The notes under the pieces are model-generated. The model was given only the letters and a program-made list of their open reading frames with translations. It had not been told where the DNA came from and searched no databases. This document shows, one piece after another, positions 1 through 6,887 of a stretch of DNA of 20,279 bases (the first letter of the stretch is position 1; each line of letters starts with the position of its first letter). The position numbers and the translations under genes are program-made. Source of the DNA: an uncultured Candidatus Melainabacteria bacterium (GTDB lineage: Bacteria > Cyanobacteriota > Vampirovibrionia > LMEP-6097); NCBI GenBank assembly GCA_937927525.1, contig CALBDR010000492.1, positions 1-20,279 of the forward strand. Reading direction: 5' to 3'.

Positions 1-20
1 AGCCAGTTCGAACGCATAAT

Positions 21-44
21 ATAATTTCAATGAATTGAAATTAT
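21..44 (-). terminator. AT-rich perfect hairpin downstream of the alpha/beta hydrolase gene
   Basis: A perfect 10-bp inverted repeat (arms 21-30 and 35-44, 4-nt loop TGAA) lies about 45 nt past the hydrolase stop codon on the minus strand. It could end the bioD-hydrolase transcript. The stem is very AT-rich and only a loose T-rich stretch follows it on the minus strand, so it is a weak terminator candidate. The remaining bases 1-88 show no gene. Confidence 0.35.
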
Positions 45-88
45 TCAAAAGCTCAAACCGATAAGCAAGCTTCATATCACACTTATTA

Positions 89-988
89 TCAGTAAATCCC
101 ATACTTAGATAAATCAAAACCTGCATGAGCTTCACCTGGAACTATAATCTTTTCAGGTTTTAATTCTTTTAAAATTTCTTCAAATTCTTCAAAATGACTT
201 AATGGCACAACATCGTCTTGATCTCCATGAACCAACTTCAATTCATTAATATTGATATTATTCAAAATATCTCTTTGGTTCCAGGAATTTTTCACTAAAG
301 GCAAAGTTTCATGAAAATCTATGTCAAACTCCTGAAATTCTTTCTTCAAAATAGTTTCCTGACCAGTTAACAAATCTATTGGAGTTGATTTTAACAATAG
401 TGAAGCTATAGATTCACCCCTAAACTCCTGTGTAAATCTGTTAAGTAAATGCAAAGCAATAGAACCTCCTAAAGAACTTCCTTCAATAAAAATACTCTCC
501 GAATTAAAATTAAATCGAGATTTAGAATCTAAAAATACTCTATAAACATCATCTATAATAGCATCCTGAAGATGCTCACCATCAGGAACCATATCTAGAT
601 TCACTATAAACTCATCAAAATTCAATTGACCATAGCCAAGAGGTTCTTCACATCGAGACCAAGCATTCCCAGAATGACCACGATAACTAACTAATAAAAC
701 ATTAAATCCTTTCTCTAAAAGGAAAAGTGAACGATCTCGTTTATAAAAATTAGAACCAGAGCCATGAATTAAAAACTTAAGTTTAGTATTTGCTGGTCTA
801 GAAAAATATAAATAACGTAAATCAGAGTTATCAGCAGATTTAATTTTATATTCAGATAGCTCGAAATTATTCGAGAACTTTAAATTCTCTAGCTTATCTT
901 CAAACTTAAACTTATCCTCAAGCGAATCAAAGGGTGAATGCAAAGTAGTATTTAACCAGTTATAAAACTTGGACTTCAAATTATTCAT
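89..988 (-). CDS. alpha/beta hydrolase (Bem46/YfhR-like serine hydrolase)
   Basis: A predicted cytosolic serine hydrolase of the alpha/beta-hydrolase fold, 299 residues from the ATG at 988. A TTG six bases further upstream is possible but less likely. Visible elements are the oxyanion strand 'LIHGSG' near residue 75, the nucleophile elbow GSSLGG with Ser172, the acid Asp258 in 'HGDQDDVVP', and His288 in 'GEAHAGF'. The order and spacing fit an intact triad. No signal peptide is seen. The gene starts 14 bp after the bioD stop codon on the same strand, so the two are probably co-transcribed. Some biotin-pathway genes (bioH, bioG) are alpha/beta hydrolases that demethylate pimeloyl-ACP methyl ester, so a role near biotin synthesis is conceivable. 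The sequence does not closely recall BioH, and the substrate is unknown. Confidence 0.85.
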   Translation of the reverse strand: MNNLKSKFYNWLNTTLHSPFDSLEDKFKFEDKLENLKFSNNFELSEYKIKSADNSDLRYLYFSRPANTKLKFLIHGSGSNFYKRDRSLFLLEKGFNVLLVSYRGHSGNAWSRCEEPLGYGQLNFDEFIVNLDMVPDGEHLQDAIIDDVYRVFLDSKSRFNFNSESIFIEGSSLGGSIALHLLNRFTQEFRGESIASLLLKSTPIDLLTGQETILKKEFQEFDIDFHETLPLVKNSWNQRDILNNININELKLVHGDQDDVVPLSHFEEFEEILKELKPEKIIVPGEAHAGFDLSKYGIY

Positions 989-1002
989 ACACAAAATTTA
1001 GA

Positions 1003-1698
1003 CTATGAAGCTAAAGCAATCTCCTCTCTAATGTCAGTAAGCAGCCCAGTAACACTATTAAATTTAATACCAGAAAACCTTTCAATACTTTCCTTAGAAG
1101 CTTCTAACTGTTCACCATCAATATCAATACCATCAAAGTCAGTTTGAATAGTATTTCTATCTTTTATCGATTCAGCCATAATGAGAGCTCTTAAATCTAA
1201 ACCTTTATTTCTTGCATACTCACAAGATAAAAGTGTTTGATTAATAGTTCCTAGAACAGGTTTAGTAATTAAAACAGCTGGAATTTTTAATGCTACTGCA
1301 ATATCACTTATAAGATACTTTTCGTTAACCGGGACCATTAAGCCACCAGCACCTTCTACAACAATAAACTTATACTGAGATTTTAATTTATTGAAGTGCT
1401 TCACAATCTCTGAGAGTTTAATTTCAACACCATCTTTTTTTGCAGAGTAATCTGGTGAAGCAGGAGTCTCAACAAAATAAGTGCAGTAAGTATCTATATC
1501 ATGGCAAGATCTTTCAATACACTGATAGTCTGTTTCGTAGAAAACATTGCCATAGAGTTCTTTAGTATCCTTGCCTGCTTGAACAGGTTTTAAATAAGCT
1601 ATTTCAGACCTATCATAGTGCTCAGCTGCTTCATCTAAAATTAGCCTTGAGAAATGAGTTTTACCCACGCCAGTATCTGTAGCTGTAACGAAAATCAT
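1003..1698 (-). CDS. bioD: dethiobiotin synthetase
   Basis: ATP-dependent dethiobiotin synthetase, the penultimate step of biotin synthesis: it closes the ureido ring of 7,8-diaminopelargonate with CO2. At 231 residues it has the usual length. Family signatures are the P-loop 'TATDTGVGKT' (residues 5-14), 'LKPVQAG' (36-42), the 'VEGAGGLMVPV' loop (114-124) and 'LGTINQTLLS' (149-158). All are in the expected order, so I am confident. No Shine-Dalgarno sequence precedes the ATG. Instead a TATAAT box (1708-1713 on the minus strand) ends only 9 nt before it, suggesting a leaderless or nearly leaderless mRNA. An alpha/beta hydrolase gene follows after 14 bp. No other biotin genes (bioA, bioB, bioF) are in the window. 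Confidence 0.96.
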   Translation of the reverse strand: MIFVTATDTGVGKTHFSRLILDEAAEHYDRSEIAYLKPVQAGKDTKELYGNVFYETDYQCIERSCHDIDTYCTYFVETPASPDYSAKKDGVEIKLSEIVKHFNKLKSQYKFIVVEGAGGLMVPVNEKYLISDIAVALKIPAVLITKPVLGTINQTLLSCEYARNKGLDLRALIMAESIKDRNTIQTDFDGIDIDGEQLEASKESIERFSGIKFNSVTGLLTDIREEIALAS

Positions 1699-1707
1699 AT
1701 TATTTAT

Positions 1708-1713
1708 ATTATA
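1708..1713 (-). promoter_or_regulatory. -10 box of bioD
   Basis: TATAAT on the minus strand, 9 nt before the bioD ATG. There is no Shine-Dalgarno sequence in the gap and no convincing -35 hexamer. A transcript started the usual 6-7 nt downstream would have a leader of only a few nucleotides. Confidence 0.5.
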
Positions 1714-1793
1714 ACTAGTTTACAAGAAGAGCTGCTGCTAAGCTTTAAATTAAAGGCTGAAAAAACGCAGAGTTTGGAGTTTAGAAGGAGCTA

Positions 1794-3104
1794 TTAAACG
1801 TATTCTTCTACGTGAGATTCAATCTTCTTAGGCGCATTTTTATATGGGAAATTATCTCCCATATTCTTAAAGTATTTATTTAAAACTAAACATGAAATCG
1901 AATCAAAAGATACATTAATCATAGTTCTAGTCATATCCAAGATTCTATCGATACTTAAAATCACACCGATCGCTTCTAAAGGTAAACCAACAGCCTGGAA
2001 AACAATTGCAATAGTAATCAAACTTCCATGAGGAATCCCAGGAGTACCGAAAGTAGCTAGTAAAACCATACTCACTACAAAGATCTGCTCACTTAAACTG
2101 AGTGGATCAGGTAACCAAGCTTGTGCTACAAATAGAGTTACTATAGATTCATAAATCGCTGCACCATTCATGTTCATAGTGGCACCTAATGGAATAACAA
2201 AACTAGCGAGCCTATTAGGCACACCGAAAGACTTCTCCATCGTTTCTAAAGTTACAGGAATAGTAGCAGCAGAGCTAGAAGTACTAAATGAAGTAAGCAT
2301 AACTTCTTTCATTTTGCTAAAGAACTCTACAGGATTAGAATCAGTGAAAAAATGAACGACGAGTGAACCTACCAATATTAACATCGTGAATAGAGCAGCA
2401 AAGACAGTAAGCATAAACTGGCTATACTTTAATAATTCATCAATACCAGCTGCTGCAACTGTTTTAGTAATTAAAGCCATAACTCCAACTGGCGCTAAAA
2501 GCATTATCCAATGGGTCATCTCTAGAATGGCATTTAATGAAGCTTCAAAAAAAGTTAAAACATGTTTACCATTTTTTACTTTAATTAATGAAACTGCAAA
2601 TAAAATTGAAAATAAGATTACTTGTAGTAATGAACCATGAGAAAGTGATTCAAAGATATTAGCAGGGATAATATTAAAAACTAATTCTCCTACATCTAAC
2701 TTAGAATCTGTTATGAACTGGACTTCGTCACTTCCACTACCATTTCCGATGATAGATTTTAAATCTATACTATTACCAGGTTTAAACCAATTAACAAAGA
2801 ACAAACCAACTAAAGCTGCAAAAAACATCTGCCCTTTAAAGATAAGTAAAGTAGAAATTCCCAATTTACCAAGGCTTTGAACAGGTAAGTGACCAACTCC
2901 AACAATGATAGAAGAAACTATTAAAGGAATTACTATCATTTTTAGGAGCTTAAGGAAAAGCTCACCAATCCAGGTTATATGTGATAAATGAAGAAATCCT
3001 AAACTAGGATCTTCCCCAGGAATACCAAAAGCATGAAAAACGACACCAAACGCCGCACCAATTAATAATCCAATTAATATTTGCCAATGTAAATCGAGTT
3101 TCAT
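1794..3104 (-). CDS. dicarboxylate/amino acid:cation symporter (DAACS, GltP/DctA-like)
   Basis: A cytoplasmic-membrane secondary transporter of the sodium/proton-coupled glutamate/aspartate/C4-dicarboxylate family, 436 residues as usual. Hallmarks are 'FLKLLKMIVIPLIVSS' (about residues 50-65), the HP1 serine motif 'TSSSAAT' (275-281), the TM7 motif (here NMNGAA, 311-316), the HP2 tip 'FGTPGIPHG' (352-360), and the TM8 signature with Asp390, Arg393, Thr394, Asn397 and Asp401. By alignment to GltPh these correspond to D394, R397, T398, N401 and D405. The retained Arg favours an acidic substrate. The TM7 motif is unusual: GltPh has NMDGT, and here the Asp (sodium site) and the Thr (substrate contact) are Asn and Ala. 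It lies 48 bp after the epimerase gene on the same strand. A possible -10 (3121-3126) leaves a 16-nt gap to the ATG. Confidence 0.93.
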   Translation of the reverse strand: MKLDLHWQILIGLLIGAAFGVVFHAFGIPGEDPSLGFLHLSHITWIGELFLKLLKMIVIPLIVSSIIVGVGHLPVQSLGKLGISTLLIFKGQMFFAALVGLFFVNWFKPGNSIDLKSIIGNGSGSDEVQFITDSKLDVGELVFNIIPANIFESLSHGSLLQVILFSILFAVSLIKVKNGKHVLTFFEASLNAILEMTHWIMLLAPVGVMALITKTVAAAGIDELLKYSQFMLTVFAALFTMLILVGSLVVHFFTDSNPVEFFSKMKEVMLTSFSTSSSAATIPVTLETMEKSFGVPNRLASFVIPLGATMNMNGAAIYESIVTLFVAQAWLPDPLSLSEQIFVVSMVLLATFGTPGIPHGSLITIAIVFQAVGLPLEAIGVILSIDRILDMTRTMINVSFDSISCLVLNKYFKNMGDNFPYKNAPKKIESHVEEYV

Positions 3105-3152
3105 AAGTTTGTTTTTAGAAATAATAGCAACTAATACTAATAAAGCAAGTCA

Positions 3153-4133
3153 TCAAGATAAAATTTTATTTTTCTCAAGAAACCAAGCTATGAATTTATC
3201 TAAACCATCTTCAAGTTTAGTCTGTGGATTATATCCAAGTAACTCTTTAGCTTTAGAAACATCGGCAAACGTTATAGGAACATCACCAAGCACTTTATCT
3301 TGATAATCTATCTTAGCTTTCTTATTTAATTTTTCCTCCAAAAGTTTGATTAAAGTGGTAAGGCTATAAGTCTGAGATTCACCTAAATTAAAAATTTCAA
3401 AATCAGACTTATCGAAGTCTATAGCTTTTAAAACTCCATCTAGAATATCTTCGATATAAGTAAAATCTCTTTGGAAACTTCCATCACCATATACAGGTAT
3501 AGCTTTATTTTGATAAATCAAATTACTAAATTTATGAATGGCTAGATCTGGTCTTTGACGAGGACCATAAACTGTAAAAAATCTTAAGCACACTGAACTC
3601 ATTTCAGGAGAAGCATAAGTAAGAGCATGGACCATGGCTTCACCAGATACTTTTGTCGCTGCATAAGGGCTAATCGGCTTGCTAATATCTTCATCTTCTC
3701 TAAAAGGAACATTGGATCTAGAGCCATAAACAGAACTGCTAGAAGCAAAAACAAACTTAGATATATTATATTTTCTAGATAGATCTAATAAATTAATAGT
3801 AGAATGATTATTTACTTGGTCATATAAACGTGGGTTTTCAAGTGAAGGTCGAACGCCTGCCATAGCAGCTAAATGTACAATATGACTAATGTTATGGTTT
3901 CTAAAAACACCTTCCAAAGATTCATAATCTAATAAATCCATTTCATATACTGTACAGTTATCAGCATGAAAGTGTCTCGAGCAATTAGCTCTCTTGATTT
4001 CAGGAGAATAAAAATTACAAAAATTATCAATAGCAATAACATTAAGACCAGATTCAATCAAACTATCAACTAGGTGAGATCCGATAAAGCCAGCTGATCC
4101 AGTTACTAATATATCTCGTTTTACTTTAGACAC
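3153..4133 (-). CDS. NAD-dependent sugar-nucleotide epimerase (UDP-glucuronate/UDP-glucose 4-epimerase type)
   Basis: An extended short-chain dehydrogenase/reductase acting on nucleotide sugars, probably in the cytosol and supplying precursors for surface polysaccharide. In 326 residues it shows the NAD motif GSAGFIG (12-18), 'ASSSSVYG' (130-137) contributing the catalytic Ser, and Tyr157/Lys161 in 'SPYAATK'. 'MAGVRPSLENP' (91-101) and 'CLRFFTVYGPRQRPD' are typical of the UDP-glucuronate 4-epimerase branch. UDP-glucose 4-epimerase and related dehydratases share the scaffold, so the exact substrate is uncertain. The start is GTG at 4133, preceded by an AAGGA ribosome-binding site about 6 nt upstream. 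It overlaps the end of tmk by 8 bp, so translation is probably coupled. No glycosyltransferase neighbours are visible. Confidence 0.9.
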   Translation of the reverse strand: MSKVKRDILVTGSAGFIGSHLVDSLIESGLNVIAIDNFCNFYSPEIKRANCSRHFHADNCTVYEMDLLDYESLEGVFRNHNISHIVHLAAMAGVRPSLENPRLYDQVNNHSTINLLDLSRKYNISKFVFASSSSVYGSRSNVPFREDEDISKPISPYAATKVSGEAMVHALTYASPEMSSVCLRFFTVYGPRQRPDLAIHKFSNLIYQNKAIPVYGDGSFQRDFTYIEDILDGVLKAIDFDKSDFEIFNLGESQTYSLTTLIKLLEEKLNKKAKIDYQDKVLGDVPITFADVSKAKELLGYNPQTKLEDGLDKFIAWFLEKNKILS

Positions 4134-4746
4134 ATGCTTTTCCTTCTATAAAATGATTAATCTTAGCAATAATCAAGTTATGTATGTGTTCTTTTGAGTG
4201 ATTCTCTACATTAATAATTTTTACTCGCTCAGGTTCACTAGAAGCTATGGTTTTATAACCATTAGCAACTCTGATAAAAAAGAGTTTATTTTCTTGTTCC
4301 ATTCTATCTGGATCACCTTCTCTTCTTTTAAAAGCTTCCTCTGGTTCTATCATTAAGAGTATCGTTAAATCAGGTTTAATTCCTTCAGTAACATAGGAAT
4401 TAATTTGCGAAATAATATTAGTATCCATATTTCGACCAAAGCCCTGATAAGCAAGAGTGCTATCACTAAAGCGATCACAAATAACTATTTTATTAGGGTC
4501 GTTAAAATCTTTAGCTAATTCAGCTACGTGTTGAGCTCTATCTGCTAAATAAATCAAAAGCTCTGCTTTAGAATCAACATCATATGATTTATCTAGAATT
4601 AATTCTCTAAGCTTATGTCCAAAATCTGTTCCGCCAGGATTACAGGTAAAATTCCAATCTAGACCATTATTCTTTGCGTACTCTTTTAAAAGTTTTATTT
4701 GGGTAGTTTTTCCAGCTTGATCTGGACCTTCAACAGTAATTAACAT
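4126..4746 (-). CDS. tmk: thymidylate kinase
   Basis: dTMP kinase, making dTDP for DNA synthesis; cytosolic, 206 residues as usual. Visible features are the P-loop 'GPDQAGKTTQ' (7-16), 'DRFSDSTLAYQGFGR' (91-105, the family DR(Y/F) substrate-site motif), and the Arg-rich LID stretch 'RREGDPDRMEQE' (140-151). One oddity: the family motif TREPGGT reads TCNPGGT (34-40), replacing the usual Arg-Glu by Cys-Asn. The rest of the protein looks functional. A TATAAT box ends 7 nt before the ATG, with no ribosome-binding site, suggesting a leaderless mRNA. The 3' end overlaps the epimerase start by 8 bp. Confidence 0.96.
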   Translation of the reverse strand: MLITVEGPDQAGKTTQIKLLKEYAKNNGLDWNFTCNPGGTDFGHKLRELILDKSYDVDSKAELLIYLADRAQHVAELAKDFNDPNKIVICDRFSDSTLAYQGFGRNMDTNIISQINSYVTEGIKPDLTILLMIEPEEAFKRREGDPDRMEQENKLFFIRVANGYKTIASSEPERVKIINVENHSKEHIHNLIIAKINHFIEGKACV

Positions 4747-4753
4747 CTTATAT

Positions 4754-4759
4754 ATTATA
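4754..4759 (-). promoter_or_regulatory. -10 box of tmk
   Basis: TATAAT on the minus strand, with only 7 nt between it and the tmk ATG. The transcription start would fall at or next to the start codon. No good -35 hexamer is seen. Confidence 0.5.
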
Positions 4760-4828
4760 AAGCGAAATGATTTTTAAGGAAGTAAATTAAGTACGAACTG
4801 TGACTGAACATTAGATTAGGACATCATT

Positions 4829-4860
4829 GAATCTGCAGTTTGATTTTCAATCTGCGATTC
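4829..4860 (-). terminator. long imperfect hairpin after rplI
   Basis: GAATC-t-GCAG-t-TTGA, a ttt loop, then TCAA-t-CTGC-GATTC: about 13 paired bases with one bulge and one internal mismatch. It lies about 43 nt past the rplI stop codon and upstream of the tmk -10 box, where a terminator would be expected. No T-run follows on the minus strand, so Rho-independent termination is uncertain. The rest of the 4747-4903 gap holds only the tmk promoter. Confidence 0.4.
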
Positions 4861-4903
4861 TACCTAAATGTACTATTAGGAAAAGTAGAACTATCTAATT
4901 AAT

Positions 4904-5362
4904 CTATATAGCTTTCACTTGAACAAAGATCTTAGTAGAAATTCCGCTAGATATCTTAAGTGTAATATCATGATCACCTGTAGCTCTAATAGGAGCTTTA
5001 AGTACGATCTGATCTTTAACAACTTCAAGAGATAACTGGTCTTTAACAGCTTCAACTATATTTTCTTTAGTTATAGCACCAAATAATTTACCAGTTTCAC
5101 CGGCTTTAGCATCGATAGAGATAGTTTTCTCTTCAAGCTTAATTTTAAGTGTTTCTGCTTCAGCTCTTCGTTTTTGAGCTTCTGCCTCTAATTGAGATTT
5201 ACGCTCTTCATACTCAGCTAATGTAAACTTATTAGCTAAGATAGCAGAACCTTTAGGAAGTAAGTAGTTACGAGCAAAACCAGGCTTAACCTTAACAAGC
5301 TCGCCAGCTTTACCTAAGTGTTCAACATCATCTACTAAAATTACGTCAAGTGCAGAAGCCAT
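4904..5362 (-). CDS. rplI: 50S ribosomal protein bL9
   Basis: A structural protein of the large ribosomal subunit, 152 residues as usual. The N-terminal rRNA-binding domain shows 'VILVDDVEHLGKAGELVKVKPGFARNYLLPKG' features: the Gly-Lys-x-Gly turn, 'GFARNYLLP' (28-36) and a downstream Ala. A long charged helix (about 45-78, Glu/Lys/Arg-rich) connects it to the C-terminal domain with 'KLFGAIT' (92-98). Identity is secure. The usual rpsF-ssb-rpsR neighbours are absent; it stands alone and divergent from the sulfotransferase-like gene. No ribosome-binding site precedes the ATG. A TATTAT/TATATT box lies about 6-9 nt upstream. Confidence 0.98.
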   Translation of the reverse strand: MASALDVILVDDVEHLGKAGELVKVKPGFARNYLLPKGSAILANKFTLAEYEERKSQLEAEAQKRRAEAETLKIKLEEKTISIDAKAGETGKLFGAITKENIVEAVKDQLSLEVVKDQIVLKAPIRATGDHDITLKISSGISTKIFVQVKAI

Positions 5363-5368
5363 AGAAAG

Positions 5369-5377
5369 AATATAATA
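5369..5377 (-). promoter_or_regulatory. -10 region of rplI
   Basis: Overlapping TATTAT (5372-5377) and TATATT (5369-5374) on the minus strand, 9 and 6 nt before the rplI ATG. A ribosomal protein gene without a Shine-Dalgarno sequence fits the leaderless arrangement seen at other genes here. Confidence 0.4.
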
Positions 5378-5434
5378 GCATAAAAATGTATTGTTTATAA
5401 TATCTTAGTAATTATAGAACTAAAGATTCATGGG

Positions 5435-5440
5435 TATAAT
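5435..5440 (+). promoter_or_regulatory. -10 box and ribosome-binding site of the sulfotransferase-like gene
   Basis: TATAAT at 5435-5440, followed by a 25-nt gap containing AGGAG at 5452-5456, nine bases before the ATG at 5466. This is a conventional promoter-leader-SD layout and contrasts with the leaderless starts nearby. The -35 match is poor. It shares the 103-bp divergent region with the rplI promoter. Confidence 0.5.
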
Positions 5441-5465
5441 ACAAAAAGTTTAGGAGACACTTCTA

Positions 5466-6887
5466 ATGTATATTTTTGGAACCTGCACACCACGCTCTGG
5501 CTCTCAATCACTTTCAGGTTTTTTAAAACATCAATTCGAAATTAACTCAAAACATGAGAGTTTTTTAGTTGATTGGAAGCTTAATGACGAAGCCTTTGAG
5601 AATATCAAAAATTCACTATATAAATTAAAAAAAAGTTCTGAAGAAGAAATATTTGCAGAAATAAATTTTAGTTTAATTCCATACTGTGAAAAATTAATCT
5701 CAGAATTTTCTGATGCAAAATTTATTTTCTTAAAAAGGGATAAAGAATCTACTTTAAAATCATTTAAAAAAAACTACTTAGAAAATTTTAAATTAAATAA
5801 TCTCACCGACATAAACTCAGAAGCATGGAAGAATTACCAAGACTTCAATCAAGATATTACAGCAAACTGCTTTCCTAAATATAACTTAGATTACGAGAAA
5901 GCATTTTTCAAATACTGGGAACAATCAAATAAGCTCATAGACATCTTTATAGAAAAATATCCTGAGAATTCAATTCTATTTGAAGATTTTAGTCTACAGA
6001 ATTCAATAGCTGAACAAAAAAGACTAATTAAATTTCTAGGCTTGGAAGAAAAAACAGCAAACTTTTTCTACAAATATTATGCAGACAATTTAAATGAAAC
6101 TGACGTAAGTAAAAGCTTTTTATTTGCAAATTTAAAAATAGATCTAAATACCGAAACATCAATCAATGAAACAGTTTATAAAAATATGAATATAGTTCAT
6201 GACGAACTTACAGGCATAGCATACCAATATGAATGTCAAAAAACATTATTCTACCGTTCCAGAATATACAACTTCCTAATGGAACTCAACTTAGAAACAT
6301 TTTTTGACAGTAATTATCACCTCATTAGCCAATCTATTAATAATATATATGAAGAGCCAAATAGCATATTTAATTCTCAGCAAAGTGAAGCTAAAGTATT
6401 AGACTTTATAAAACTCTACAAAAAACTAATTGAAGAAACCTCTGAAGTAATTACTAAATTCAATAACTTGAATGAAAAAGAAAATAATATAAGCCTCTTA
6501 AACTCAAACACACAATATGATAACGCTATTTATCTAATTTTTGATAACCTAGTTAGGCACGAATTGAATATGAAGTATATACTCGCAAACTACTCTTTAT
6601 TTGATGAAGAAAGGAGGATAAAACAGCAGTTTCCACTTGATACTGAAAGCTATCTAAGACCAACAGATCAGTTCATCAATTCAATCAAAGCGTTCGAACT
6701 GATACCTTCTGTTCTAAGAATTGTCCGTGTGAAAAGTGAAAACCTGAAAAATATAAAACCACAATTAGTTAATGCACTTCAAATCCTGACTCGCAAATTT
6801 AATGAGCATCATAATACTGAAAAAATAAAAGATTACTACCAAAATCTTATCAAAGAAATCATGCAAGACTTGATAGAATTATCATGA
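5466..6887 (+). CDS. sulfotransferase-like protein with large unrecognised C-terminal region
   Basis: The first roughly 200 of 473 residues resemble the P-loop-like sulfotransferase fold, which moves a sulfuryl group from PAPS to a hydroxyl or amine. The 5'-phosphosulfate loop is 'TPRSGSQSLSGFL' (8-20). The 3'-phosphate motif is 'FIFLKRDKESTLKSF' (86-100), with the expected strand-Arg-Asp-Ser/Thr pattern. 'LFEDF...RLIKFLGL' (171-193) matches the strand and helix that close the fold. Residues about 215-473 are rich in Lys, Glu, Asn and Ile, look largely helical, and match nothing I recognise. There is no signal peptide or membrane segment, so action is probably cytosolic. The acceptor is unknown. 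The stop codon TGA (6885-6887) is directly followed by the polA ATG, implying co-transcription and probably translational coupling. No PAPS synthesis genes are in the window. Confidence 0.75.
   Translation: MYIFGTCTPRSGSQSLSGFLKHQFEINSKHESFLVDWKLNDEAFENIKNSLYKLKKSSEEEIFAEINFSLIPYCEKLISEFSDAKFIFLKRDKESTLKSFKKNYLENFKLNNLTDINSEAWKNYQDFNQDITANCFPKYNLDYEKAFFKYWEQSNKLIDIFIEKYPENSILFEDFSLQNSIAEQKRLIKFLGLEEKTANFFYKYYADNLNETDVSKSFLFANLKIDLNTETSINETVYKNMNIVHDELTGIAYQYECQKTLFYRSRIYNFLMELNLETFFDSNYHLISQSINNIYEEPNSIFNSQQSEAKVLDFIKLYKKLIEETSEVITKFNNLNEKENNISLLNSNTQYDNAIYLIFDNLVRHELNMKYILANYSLFDEERRIKQQFPLDTESYLRPTDQFINSIKAFELIPSVLRIVRVKSENLKNIKPQLVNALQILTRKFNEHHNTEKIKDYYQNLIKEIMQDLIELS

Noticed and set aside
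1736..1760. Small hairpin AGCTTTAA/TTAAAGGCT between bioD and the symporter as a terminator
   Set aside because: It has a bulged stem of about 7 bp. The T-run on the minus strand lies before rather than after the hairpin.
2170..2640. Two plus-strand open frames (2170-2355 and 2386-2640)
   Set aside because: They are antisense to the conserved symporter, encode no recognisable motif and have no ribosome-binding site.
3109..3303. Plus-strand open frame of 64 codons
   Set aside because: Mostly antisense to the 3' end of the epimerase gene, with no family features.
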